From JBBQNY01 sp038221545 (GTDB lineage: Bacteria; Pseudomonadota; Gammaproteobacteria; Xanthomonadales; Ahniellaceae): DNA of 13,324 nucleotides. This document shows positions 1 through 7,382 of the stretch, piece after piece (position 1 is the stretch's first letter; each line of letters starts with the position of its first letter). The notes beneath the pieces were generated by a model. That model had not been told where the DNA came from. It saw nothing but the letters and a program-made list of their open reading frames with translations, and ran no database searches. Where the stretch lies: positions 1 through 13,324 of the forward strand of contig JBBRIE010000066.1 in the NCBI GenBank assembly GCA_038221545.1. Direction: 5' to 3'. Both the position numbers and the translations under genes were made by a program.

Positions 1-8
1 AGCACCGA

Positions 9-27
9 CGCGGGGTTTGGCCCCGCG
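9..27. terminator. Hairpin just downstream of the membrane-protein gene
   Basis: A perfect 7-bp inverted repeat, CGCGGGG (9-15) and CCCCGCG (21-27), has a 5-nt loop. It lies 13 nt past the stop codon of the minus-strand gene ending at 41. The stem is all G and C and no T-run follows on the minus strand, so it is not a textbook intrinsic terminator. It may still stop transcription or protect the 3' end of the mRNA. What lies to its left is outside the window. Confidence 0.45.
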
Positions 28-40
28 CCGGCTGCAATGC

Positions 41-709
41 TCAATCGCGCTCAAACCTCGCGATCTCGTCGAGTGCGGCCTGGGCGCGGCGGATGTTGCG
101 TCCCGCCGCCTCGGTATCAAGCGAGCGTCTCAGCCCTTCGAGAGAAGGGCGACGCAGCCACGCAATGATGCCGAACAGAGCGGCCACCGCGACGACGCCG
201 TTGAAGACCAGCCAACCGACCACGTCGGGTCTGTGAACCCAGAGGTCCGCGCCGAGCCAGTACACGATCACCAGCAGCAGCGGTACCCAGATGAGGCAGC
301 CGGTGACTCCGAACCAAAATCCGCTGCGCAGGCGCCAGGCTCGCAGGCTTGCGAGTTGCCTTTGGATCTCGAGCACCGGCGCGGCGTAGTCGATGCGGCC
401 GATGAGTTCCAGGTCGCGTGCCGCGAACAGCACGAACATGAGTCCATACGCGTGCAGCAACAGGCCGTAGAGCGCGAGATGCGGCACCATTCGATGTTCG
501 ATCCAGAACGGTGCGAAGACCAGCATCAGCAGGACGCCGCAGATGATCTGCAGCACCTGTCCGCTGCGCATCAGGCGCAAGCCCGAGCGCATCCTGGACA
601 GCTTGGTTTCGCGAAAGAGGTTGAGTTGCATGGCGTGCTGCTGCTCCATGCGGCGATCCAGCGTCTGCCAGGCCTGCTTGAAGTCGTCGAGTTCCATGGT
701 CGTGTCCAT
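41..709 (-). CDS. Four-helix membrane protein, likely partner of the upstream ECF sigma factor
   Basis: This 222-residue protein has a charged, amphipathic cytoplasmic N-terminus (about residues 5-45, with the segment ELDDFKQAWQTLDRRME). Four predicted membrane spans follow, at about 52-70, 77-97, 131-152 and 163-184, with a basic loop (115-130) between spans 2 and 3. It ends in a charged helix of about 38 residues. No HxxxCxxC zinc anti-sigma motif is present. The gene starts 23 nt after the sigma-factor stop codon, so the two are almost surely cotranscribed, and this position suggests an anti-sigma or sigma-modulating role. That role is inferred from context, since I recognise no named domain. 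Small proteins with a similar D-D-x-K-x-A-W-x-x-L N-terminus next to ECF sigma factors are familiar from Xanthomonadaceae. The first ATG (707-709) has a weak GGAAA upstream. A second in-frame ATG at 695-697 (Met5) is an alternative start. Confidence 0.8.
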   Translation of the reverse strand: MDTTMELDDFKQAWQTLDRRMEQQHAMQLNLFRETKLSRMRSGLRLMRSGQVLQIICGVLLMLVFAPFWIEHRMVPHLALYGLLLHAYGLMFVLFAARDLELIGRIDYAAPVLEIQRQLASLRAWRLRSGFWFGVTGCLIWVPLLLVIVYWLGADLWVHRPDVVGWLVFNGVVAVAALFGIIAWLRRPSLEGLRRSLDTEAAGRNIRRAQAALDEIARFERD

Positions 710-732
710 CGTGGTTTTCCGTCGGGGCCGCG

Positions 733-1254
733 TCAGGCGGCGATGTCGTTGCGGATGCGTTGCTTGAGGCGACCGATCTTGGTTGCCACGTTGGTTTCTG
801 AAATACCGAGCACCTCGGCGATCTCGCGGTAGCTTTTATCCTCGAGATAGAGCAGCAGCAGGGCCCGGTCGAGCGGCGCCTGCGCGGCGATGAAGCGTTC
901 GAGCGCGCGTACCTGCTGGTCCGACTCTGCGCTGACGTTGGTGCAACCGACGATGTCGTCATGCGCGTCGTCGAGCGGCTCGAGGTGGCGGCGGCGCTGC
1001 TCCTGCGTGCGCACGAACGAGATCGCTACGTTCAAGGCGATGCGGTAGATCCAGGTCGAAAACGATCGCGATGGGTCATAGCCGGGAAACGCGCGCCAGA
1101 GCTGCGTCGCGATTTCCTGCGCAAGCTCGGCGCGGTCGTCAGGGAGGCGCGCGTAAGTGTTGGCGACCTTGAACACGATCCGCCGGTGCGCCTCGAGCAG
1201 GCGCTGGAACTCCTCGCGCCTGCCGTCGATCATGCCGATTGCCATTGCTTGCAT
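733..1254 (-). CDS. RNA polymerase ECF sigma factor (sigma-70 family, RpoE-like)
   Basis: This 173-residue protein has the two-domain layout of ECF sigma factors. Region 2 covers about residues 16-85 and includes the acidic segment DDRAELAQEIATQLW and the region 2.3/2.4 segment STWIYRIALNVAISFVR. Region 4 covers about 118-170, with the helix-turn-helix SYREIAEVLGISETNVATKI. It would direct core RNA polymerase to a small regulon, probably an envelope or stress response. The membrane protein gene follows after 23 nt and is its probable control partner. Three in-frame ATGs lie close together (codons 1, 4 and 8). The first is used here, but none has a strong Shine-Dalgarno, so the start is uncertain by a few residues. 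I saw no convincing self-regulated GGAAC/GTC-type promoter in the 96 nt upstream. Confidence 0.93.
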   Translation of the reverse strand: MQAMAIGMIDGRREEFQRLLEAHRRIVFKVANTYARLPDDRAELAQEIATQLWRAFPGYDPSRSFSTWIYRIALNVAISFVRTQEQRRRHLEPLDDAHDDIVGCTNVSAESDQQVRALERFIAAQAPLDRALLLLYLEDKSYREIAEVLGISETNVATKIGRLKQRIRNDIAA

Positions 1255-1317
1255 TTGCCGCGTGCCCCGGATCCCGTTGTCAGTACCGTGATTCGCAGCA
1301 GCGCGGGAAACATCACA

Positions 1318-1332
1318 CGCCGAGGCACGGCG
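1318..1332 (-). terminator. Weak hairpin after the permease gene
   Basis: A 5-bp GC stem (CGCCG at 1318-1322, CGGCG at 1328-1332) with a 5-nt loop lies about 18 nt beyond the permease stop codon. On the minus strand it is followed by TGTGATGTTT. It is a plausible but weak terminator separating the permease from the downstream sigma-factor operon. Confidence 0.25.
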
Positions 1333-1350
1333 AGGCCCGCGCCAGCCGGC

Positions 1351-3180
1351 TCAGGCCCCGAGCGCCGGCCACAACGGCCCATCGAGCCACAGCCAGCGCG
1401 TCATCCAGGCGCAGACGATGGCGATCAGCACGGTCAGCGGCAGGCCGATCTTGAGGAAATCCGCGAAACGGTACTGACCGGGCCCGAGGATCAGGAGATT
1501 GCCGTGATGACCGATCGGCGTGAGGAAGGCGACCACGGCACCGAGCGCGGTACAGACCACGAAGGGAGTCGGTGGCAGGCCCAGTGCCTGCGCCAGCGCG
1601 ATCGCGACCGGGCCGAGCAGCACCGTCGTCGCCGCGTCGGACAGCACCTGCGTGAGCAGCGCCGCAGTCGCGAACATGACCAGCAGGATGGACATCGGCG
1701 ACCAGTTGCTCACCAGCATGAGCAGGCCGTTGGCGAGCAGCTGCGCGGTACCCGTCTGCTGCATTGCGATGCCGAGCGGGATCACGCCCGCGATCATCAC
1801 GAATACGCGCACGTCTATCTCGCGATAGGCCTGACCAATGTCGACGCAGCGCGTGATGACCATCGCCACCGCGCCGAGCAGGAACGCCAGCGGCGCGGGC
1901 AGCCACTCGGTTGCGGCGGCGAGCACGGTCACGCCGAGGATGACGAGCGCGAGTGGCGCCCGCACGCGGCGCCTGGCCTCGCCCGCGAACGGCACCAGCA
2001 TGAGGAAGCCGTGGTGGGCCGCGAGATCGGCGAAGTCGGCCGGTTCGCCCGAGAGCACCAGCAGGTCGCCTTCGCGCAGGCGCGCATCGGCCAGACGCAA
2101 GGCCATGTCTTCGCCGCGCCGCCACAGGCCGGCGATCACCGCGTTGAAGCGCTTGGAGAAGTCGAGCTCACGGATGCTGCGGCCGATGAATTCGGAGCCT
2201 GGCGCAACCACCGCCTGCACCAGCTGCGAATGGTCGTGCTCGCCCGGCTTGCCGCCGAACCGGTGGATCGCGTTGAGCGCGAGGCCGGCGTCGTCGAGCA
2301 GCGACGCGAGCGCGTCCGCCGAGGCCTCGACCAGCAGCACGTCGCCGCTGAGGAGCACGCTCGTATCGACGAGGTCGGGCCGCTCCACGTCGTCGCGCAA
2401 CCAGCCGACCATGCGGAACTTGTCCCCGAGCGCCTTCTTGAGTTCCGCCAGCGGCCGCGTGGCCCAGCGCGATCCCTCGATGATGAGCAGCTCGGTGCGG
2501 TACCGGTCGAGGCGCAGGTATTCCTCGTCGCCGGACCGCCCGCTGTGCTTGGGCAGCAGCCAGCGCGTCAGCAGGATGTACACGACGCCGATGGACACCA
2601 GCGCGACGCCGATGGGAGTGATCGAGAAGATGCCGAGGCCCTGCTCCCCGCTGCGTTCGAGCAGATTGTCGGCGAGCAGGAATGCCGGGGCGCTGACCAG
2701 CGTGAGCGTGGTGCCAAGCGAGGCCGCGAACGACATCGGCATGAGCAACCTCGAGGCCGACAGGCCACTGCCCTTGGCCATGCGCGTGATGATCGGCAAC
2801 ATCATCGCGGTGACCATGACGTGGTGGGTGAACGACGCCATCGCGGCCACGGCGGGCATCACCACCGCGATCGCGCGCGGCTCGCTGCGCCCGGATGCAC
2901 GCCCGATCCATTGTCCGATGTGCTCGGTGATGCCGGTCGCCGCGAGTCCGCCGGAAATGATGAAGACCGCGGCCACGATGATGGCCGGTTCGCTCGAAAA
3001 GCCCGACAGCGCCTGCTGCGGATCCAGCACGCCCGCGATCACCAGCGCCAGCAACGCGAGCATCGCGGTGACGTCCACGCGCAGCCGCTCGCTGACGAAC
3101 AGGTACAGGGCGGCGGCCAGGATCAGCAGGAACCAGGCCTGTTGCAGCGTGAAAACGTGGAGGGCGGCCGCGAAGTCCAT
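1351..3180 (-). CDS. SLC13/DASS-family permease with two TrkA-C (RCK_C) domains
   Basis: This 609-residue inner-membrane transporter resembles the anion/Na+ symporter group that includes E. coli YfbS and cyanobacterial SAC1. Hydrophobic half 1 spans about residues 14-208. Two cytoplasmic TrkA-C-like domains follow (about 220-300 and 310-390; the second ends in LREGDLLVLSGEP). Hydrophobic half 2 spans about 408-598. The two halves carry the expected pseudo-repeated hairpins, but the usual S-N-N/S-N-T substrate signatures are changed: half 1 reads FTHHVMVTAMMLP (117-129) and half 2 reads LSDAATTVLLGP (513-524). PIGHHGN (555-561) replaces the commoner PIGYQTN-like segment. The substrate is therefore unknown; dicarboxylate, sulfate or another anion are all possible. 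The ATG at 3178-3180 is chosen because translation upstream of it is low-complexity Arg-rich sequence. It is divergent from the nitrilase gene across 50 bp. Confidence 0.92.
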   Translation of the reverse strand: MDFAAALHVFTLQQAWFLLILAAALYLFVSERLRVDVTAMLALLALVIAGVLDPQQALSGFSSEPAIIVAAVFIISGGLAATGITEHIGQWIGRASGRSEPRAIAVVMPAVAAMASFTHHVMVTAMMLPIITRMAKGSGLSASRLLMPMSFAASLGTTLTLVSAPAFLLADNLLERSGEQGLGIFSITPIGVALVSIGVVYILLTRWLLPKHSGRSGDEEYLRLDRYRTELLIIEGSRWATRPLAELKKALGDKFRMVGWLRDDVERPDLVDTSVLLSGDVLLVEASADALASLLDDAGLALNAIHRFGGKPGEHDHSQLVQAVVAPGSEFIGRSIRELDFSKRFNAVIAGLWRRGEDMALRLADARLREGDLLVLSGEPADFADLAAHHGFLMLVPFAGEARRRVRAPLALVILGVTVLAAATEWLPAPLAFLLGAVAMVITRCVDIGQAYREIDVRVFVMIAGVIPLGIAMQQTGTAQLLANGLLMLVSNWSPMSILLVMFATAALLTQVLSDAATTVLLGPVAIALAQALGLPPTPFVVCTALGAVVAFLTPIGHHGNLLILGPGQYRFADFLKIGLPLTVLIAIVCAWMTRWLWLDGPLWPALGA

Positions 3181-3230
3181 GCCCGCATTGTGCGATATAA
3201 CGGGGCCTGTCCGTTGCCGGTACCGAAGCC
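3181..3230. promoter_or_regulatory. 50-bp divergent promoter region
   Basis: This short gap separates the start codons of the permease (minus) and the nitrilase (plus), so both promoters must lie here or extend into the coding regions. TATAAC at 3196-3201 on the plus strand is five of six with the -10 consensus, but no good -35 lies 16-18 bp upstream of it. The minus strand reads TTATAT over the same place. The compactness allows shared regulation, which remains an inference. Confidence 0.35.
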
Positions 3231-4181
3231 ATGACATCCGGTCGCTCCGTGGTTGCGCTGGCGCAGATTGCGCCGGTCTGGCTCGACCGCGATGCCACGC
3301 TCGCGAAGGTCGGCCAGCACATCGCCGAGGCGGGGCGCTCGGGCGCGCGACTGGTCGCGTTCGGCGAGGGCCTCGTCCCCGGCTATCCGTTCTGGGTCCA
3401 ACACACCGACGGCGCGCGGTTCGAGTCCTCGCTGCAGAAGGAATGGTTCGCGCACTATGTGGCGCAGGCGGTCGATATCGAGAGGGGCGACCTGGCCCCG
3501 ATCCGCGCCGAGGCGAGCGCCGCGCGGACATGGGTGGTGCTCGGCTGCATCGAGCGCGACCGCACGCGCGGGCACAGCCTGTTCTGTTCGCTGGTGGTGA
3601 TCGACGACGCCGGCGACATCCGCAGCGTGCACCGCAAGCTGGTGCCGACTCACGAGGAGCGGCTGGTGTGGTCGTCTGGCGACGGCGTCGGGCTCCGCAC
3701 GCACCTGTTCGACGGCTTCCGCCTCGGCGCACTCAACTGCTGGGAGAACTGGATGCCGCTCGCGCGCTCCGCGCTGTACGCGCAGGGCGAGGACCTGCAC
3801 GTCGCGCTCTGGCCAGGCAGCCTGCGCAACACCGGAGACATCACGCGCTTCATGGCGCGCGAGGGCCGCAGCTTCGTCCTGTCCGTGTCCGGGCTGATGC
3901 GTCGCGCCGATATTCCGGAGCACGCACCGTACGCGGAGTTGCTGCGCGAGCGCCTGCCCGAGATCTGCGCCGACGGCGGCTCCTGCATCGCCGGCCCGGA
4001 TGGCGAATGGCTCGTCGAGCCACGCGTCGGCGAGGAGGTGCTGCTGCTTGCCGAACTCGACCTCGCGCGCGTGCGCGAGGAGCGCCAGAACTTCGATCCG
4101 TCCGGGCACTACTCGCGGCCCGACGTGTTCGAACTCAAGGTGGATCGTCGGCGCCGCAGCGGGGCCGCATTCGAAAACTGA
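3231..4181 (+). CDS. Nitrilase / carbon-nitrogen hydrolase
   Basis: This 316-residue cytoplasmic enzyme of the nitrilase superfamily has the whole catalytic triad in its usual settings. Glu46 is in AFGEGLVPGYPFW, Lys136 in HRKLVPTHEERLVW and Cys170 in NCWENWMPLARSALYAQG. The segment DPSGHYSRPDVF near residues 289-300 is also typical of true nitrilases, which convert a nitrile to a carboxylic acid and ammonia. The CWEN form of the cysteine motif occurs in branch-1 nitrilases, including the plant enzymes. The substrate cannot be read from the sequence, and an amidase activity is not excluded. The C-terminal tail after SRPDVF is only about 16 residues, shorter than in many branch-1 nitrilases that form spiral filaments. 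The ATG at 3231 is the first start that keeps the N-terminal beta-strand (VVALAQIAPVWLD). A substrate link to the divergent permease is possible but unproven. Confidence 0.92.
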   Translation: MTSGRSVVALAQIAPVWLDRDATLAKVGQHIAEAGRSGARLVAFGEGLVPGYPFWVQHTDGARFESSLQKEWFAHYVAQAVDIERGDLAPIRAEASAARTWVVLGCIERDRTRGHSLFCSLVVIDDAGDIRSVHRKLVPTHEERLVWSSGDGVGLRTHLFDGFRLGALNCWENWMPLARSALYAQGEDLHVALWPGSLRNTGDITRFMAREGRSFVLSVSGLMRRADIPEHAPYAELLRERLPEICADGGSCIAGPDGEWLVEPRVGEEVLLLAELDLARVREERQNFDPSGHYSRPDVFELKVDRRRRSGAAFEN

Positions 4182-4222
4182 GCGGCAGGCACCGACGGTC
4201 GCGGCACCGGCAGCGTGCGTTT

Positions 4223-4238
4223 CGCGCCGTTCGGCGCG
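4223..4238. terminator. Hairpin between the convergent nitrilase and kinase genes
   Basis: CGCGCC (4223-4228) and GGCGCG (4233-4238) form a perfect 6-bp stem with loop GTTC. It lies in the 103-nt gap between the ends of two convergent genes, where it could serve both strands. There is no T-run after the stem on either strand, so termination is only suggested by position. I see nothing else in this gap. Confidence 0.35.
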
Positions 4239-4284
4239 CGGCTGTTCGGCGATGGCTTCGACCAGTGGCGAGCCGCCGGATGGC

Positions 4285-6765
4285 CTATTCGAGCCTGCCT
4301 TCGTCGAGTATCGCCGCGGCCTTTGCGGCCCATTCCGAGGTCTGGGAACCCGCCGCACCCAGTGGCCCGCGCAAGCCCGCGAGCATTTCCCGGCCTTCGG
4401 CTGCGTGCCCGGATGTCGCTAGAGCGACGCCGATACAGGCCTCGACGCCGACGCGCAGGGGATGCGACGGCTCCAGGTCGGCCTTCGCGATCGCCGCTCC
4501 CTGCCGGCAGCGGACGAGCGCGTCCGCGGGCCGTCCTTGCGCAAGCCGCAATTCGCCAATGTTGCGCAGCAGCGACACATACGCGCGCCGATCGAAGTCG
4601 GTCGCGGGCTTGAAGGCACGAGCGCGTGCGAACGCCGCCTCCGCGTCTCCGAGTCTTCCCGCGCGCACGTAGGCGAGTCCGAGCCACGCGAGCGAGTTGG
4701 TGGTCGAGCCCGCGTCCTGGCCCATCGCCTCCACCTTGCCGGCCACCGCGCGTTCCAGATGCAGGATCGCCTCATCGGGATGGGCGGAGCGCACCAGTGC
4801 GGCGCCGAGTTCGTGCGCGAGCACCACCGACTCCGTATGCATCGGGCCGAAGCGCTGGTACGCCGCCTCGACCAGCCTGCGATACACGGGAATGGCTTCC
4901 TCGAGACGCTCGAGTCCGACCAGCGCGTTGGCGACATGCAGCTGCGACTGCAGCGTGCCCGGGTCGTCGGGCCCGAGCTCCCGCGTCCGGATCGCGAGTC
5001 CGGCGTGCGCCGATGCGTGCGCCTCCGGATAGCGCCTGAGTCGCAACAGCACGAGGCTGAGCCCGCCGTGCATGGTCGCCAGGTCGACTTCGGTGACCAC
5101 GGGGTTGCCCGCGCTGCGCGCGAGCAGGTCGCGGTAGGCGAGTTCCGCGCGGTCGTAGGCGCCCAGCTCGAAAGCCGCCCATGCCAATCGGCGATCCACC
5201 TCGATGACCCGCCTGTCTTGCGGATCGATGCCGTCGAGCTGCTTGCGGATCGCGCCAAGCATCCGTTCGTACGTCGTGTAGTCAGCCGCGAACTCTTCGA
5301 TTCCCGCGCGCAGGATCCGCGCTTCGACCACGCGCGCGTCGAGCGGTCCGTGCGCCTGGGTCAGCAGCTCGACCGCGCGGTCGAGCGTCGCGCGTGCCGG
5401 CTGCGTGCGCCCGAGATTGCCAAGCATGTCCCCGAGCGTCCTGTAGACCTCACCCGCGACCGCCGGCTGGCTACCCAGGCGGTCGGCGACGCGCGGCACC
5501 GCACGCTCGATGATGTCGCCGATCGGCGCGTCCTTGAGGTTCGCGCCGTAAGGGTCCGCTGCCGCGAGCAGGTCCTCGTTGAGGAAGCGGTTGATCGCCC
5601 GTGCGGTCGCAGCTTCCCGCTCCGCCCGGGCTGCGGCCACGCGTGCGAGGTCGCGCTCCTGCGATACACGCAGGTTGAACCCGGCGACCAGCGCAGCGAC
5701 TGCGATGACCGTGGTCGCGGCGATCGTGGCGATCACCGGATGCCGACGTACGCCGCAGCGAGTGGTGTAGGCGATGCCGCCGCTGTAGGCGGCAACCGGG
5801 CGAAGACCGAGCCAGCGATCGATCTCGGCGCCGAGTTCGGCCACCGAGCCATAGCGCGTGTCCGCGGCGCGCGCAGTGGCGCGCGCGACGATCGCGACCA
5901 ACTCGGCGCGGCGCGACGAAGGCATTGCGATCCATCGGGCCGGTTCCACCGTGCGCGCGCTATTGATGCCTGCGGCGTGGCCGGCAAGGCCCGTTTCCCC
6001 GATCACCGCGGTTGCGCGCACCAGCGTGGCGTTGTCGCGCAACTCCGCTGCCGCATCGGTTCGCAACACCGCGTCGAGCAGCAGGCCGAGCTGGAACTGA
6101 TCGGAGGCAGGACCGACCTCTTCGTCCGCGCGCTGCTCGGGGCTCGCCCACGCCGGCGAATATGCGCGCGCGGCCGCGACGTCGCCGACCAGTGCGGCGA
6201 TGCCGAAGTCGAGCAGCTTGACGCTGCCGTCGGCGTCGACCAGGACGTTGCCCGGCTTGATGTCACGATGGATCAGCAACCGCTGGTGCGCGAACGCCAC
6301 CGCATCGATGACCTGGCGCATGAGCGCGAGTCGCGCGGCGACCGGTAGCGCCGCGGCGTGCGCGTGCGCGTCGATGGGCTGGCCGTCGATGAGCTCCATC
6401 GCAAACCAGAGGCGACCGTCTGCGTGGTGGCCGCCGTCGAGCAATCGCGCGATGTGCGGATGCCTGAGTTCGGCCAGCACCTGGCGCTCGCGCCGGAACA
6501 GCTCGAGGCCCTGCGCGCTGCCGCTGGACGACAGGCTCTTGATCGCGACCGCCTGGCGATATTCGCCATCGTCGCGCTCGGCGCGATACACCACGCCCAT
6601 GCCGCCGCGACCGAGTTCGTCTTCGACGCGGAACGGGCCCAGCCGCGTGCCCGGCGGCAGTCGATCGCCGCGCGAGACCTGGTCGATCAGGCTGCCGAAC
6701 AGGGCGCCGCCCAGAAGCGCGCCGGGCTCGAGCAGGTGCAGCGGAGAACGCGGGTCGGTCATCAT
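4285..6765 (-). CDS. Transmembrane Hanks-type Ser/Thr protein kinase with C-terminal TPR repeats
   Basis: This 826-residue protein has an N-terminal kinase domain (about residues 45-320). It shows the glycine loop GRGGMGVVY (52-60), VAIK with Lys76, a probable alphaC Glu93, HRDIKPGN with Asp168 and Asn173, DFG (186-188), ASPEQ (207-211) and DQFQLG (222-227). All catalytic residues are present. One membrane span follows (about 343-364), then a heptad-like charged linker and some eight TPR-type helix pairs (about 437-800). The kinase would be cytoplasmic and the TPR array on the other side of the membrane, acting as a sensor or scaffold. The activation segment is short, with no Thr between DFG and ASPE. 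The gene starts 15 nt after the ECF sigma-factor stop codon, so the sigma factor is its likely substrate. Two adjacent ATGs (6763-6765 and 6760-6762) are possible starts, without a clear Shine-Dalgarno. Confidence 0.95.
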   Translation of the reverse strand: MMTDPRSPLHLLEPGALLGGALFGSLIDQVSRGDRLPPGTRLGPFRVEDELGRGGMGVVYRAERDDGEYRQAVAIKSLSSSGSAQGLELFRRERQVLAELRHPHIARLLDGGHHADGRLWFAMELIDGQPIDAHAHAAALPVAARLALMRQVIDAVAFAHQRLLIHRDIKPGNVLVDADGSVKLLDFGIAALVGDVAAARAYSPAWASPEQRADEEVGPASDQFQLGLLLDAVLRTDAAAELRDNATLVRATAVIGETGLAGHAAGINSARTVEPARWIAMPSSRRAELVAIVARATARAADTRYGSVAELGAEIDRWLGLRPVAAYSGGIAYTTRCGVRRHPVIATIAATTVIAVAALVAGFNLRVSQERDLARVAAARAEREAATARAINRFLNEDLLAAADPYGANLKDAPIGDIIERAVPRVADRLGSQPAVAGEVYRTLGDMLGNLGRTQPARATLDRAVELLTQAHGPLDARVVEARILRAGIEEFAADYTTYERMLGAIRKQLDGIDPQDRRVIEVDRRLAWAAFELGAYDRAELAYRDLLARSAGNPVVTEVDLATMHGGLSLVLLRLRRYPEAHASAHAGLAIRTRELGPDDPGTLQSQLHVANALVGLERLEEAIPVYRRLVEAAYQRFGPMHTESVVLAHELGAALVRSAHPDEAILHLERAVAGKVEAMGQDAGSTTNSLAWLGLAYVRAGRLGDAEAAFARARAFKPATDFDRRAYVSLLRNIGELRLAQGRPADALVRCRQGAAIAKADLEPSHPLRVGVEACIGVALATSGHAAEGREMLAGLRGPLGAAGSQTSEWAAKAAAILDEGRLE

Positions 6766-6780
6766 GCCTGGAGGCGGGGG

Positions 6781-7356
6781 TCAGGCGGCCAGCAACAGGG
6801 TCAAACGCGTGCGCGCCTCGCCGAACAGCCTTTGCACGGAGCGCAGCGAAGTATCCAGTGCAGCGGCAGTCTCTTCCTCGCTGAGGCCGCCGAAGATGCG
6901 GCATTCCACCACGCGCACCAGGCGCTCGTCGTCGACCCCCAGTTGCGAGAGCGCGGCATCAAGCGCGAGCAACTGCTCGGCCTGCGCATCGGCTTCGAGG
7001 TCGGGCTGCGCACCGACATCGCCGAGCGTCGTGTGCGCCGCGCCGCCGCCGCGCTTCGCCGCGATGCGATCGCGCGCGTGGTTGAGCATGAGCTGGCGCA
7101 TCGCGCGCGCCGCCAGTGCGAGGAAGTGCTCCCGATTCAGCACGTTGTCCGCACCGCCCCTCGAGAGGCGCAGGTAACAGTCGTGGACCAGGCTGGTGGG
7201 GTTGAGCGTCATGCTGCCGGAACCGGCCAGCACGCCGCGCGCTATGCGCTTGAGGTCGTCGTAGATGATCGCAACCACCCGGTCCCACGCCGAGGCGTCG
7301 CCGTCCCGCGCGAGTTGCAGCAACTCCGTCACCTCACCCATGTCGGCCTGCGCCAT
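6781..7356 (-). CDS. ECF sigma factor of the Sigma70_ECF (PF07638) type, kinase-linked
   Basis: This 191-residue sigma factor belongs to the group found next to Ser/Thr kinases (Sig-70_X6-like, ECF43-like). Region 2 includes ARDGDASAWDRVVAIIYDDL (17-36), LNPTSLVHDCYLRL (51-64) and the promoter-contact part HFLALAARAMRQLMLNHARD (77-96). Region 4 holds the helix-turn-helix LSEEETAAALDTSLRSVQRL (158-177). Where ordinary ECF sigma factors have acidic residues just before LVQEVFLRLW, this protein has Pro53-Thr54-Ser55. In the known ECF43 member EcfP of Vibrio parahaemolyticus, phosphorylation of a Thr in this region by a neighbouring kinase activates the sigma factor; the same is inferred here. 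The ATG at 7354-7356 is chosen because upstream codons give unrelated Arg/Pro-rich sequence. Met6 (7339-7341) is an alternative. The kinase gene follows in the same operon. Confidence 0.92.
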   Translation of the reverse strand: MAQADMGEVTELLQLARDGDASAWDRVVAIIYDDLKRIARGVLAGSGSMTLNPTSLVHDCYLRLSRGGADNVLNREHFLALAARAMRQLMLNHARDRIAAKRGGGAAHTTLGDVGAQPDLEADAQAEQLLALDAALSQLGVDDERLVRVVECRIFGGLSEEETAAALDTSLRSVQRLFGEARTRLTLLLAA

Positions 7357-7376
7357 CGCCCGGGATTCGCGCGCCG

Positions 7377-7382
7377 AGCATA
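7377..7382 (-). promoter_or_regulatory. Possible -10 element of the sigma/kinase operon
   Basis: The minus strand reads TATGCT about 21 nt upstream of the sigma-factor ATG, matching four of six bases of TATAAT. No -35 consensus is visible at normal spacing. The 211-nt gap 7357-7567 must contain this operon's promoter; this is the best housekeeping-like candidate I can see. Confidence 0.2.

Noticed and set aside
961..3234. A 757-codon plus-strand frame antisense to the sigma factor and the permease
   Set aside because: The composition is dominated by Arg, Glu, His and Gln from reading GC-rich membrane-protein codons backwards. The minus-strand permease has clear domains.
3181..3732. Longer version of the permease, starting at 3732 with 184 extra residues
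   Set aside because: The extension is Arg/Ala/Pro-rich and antisense to the nitrilase; the family N-terminus begins at the ATG at 3178-3180.
1838..4672. A 944-codon plus-strand frame spanning the permease, the nitrilase and the end of the kinase gene
   Set aside because: It crosses three recognised genes in other frames and translates to Ser/Arg-rich sequence without motifs.
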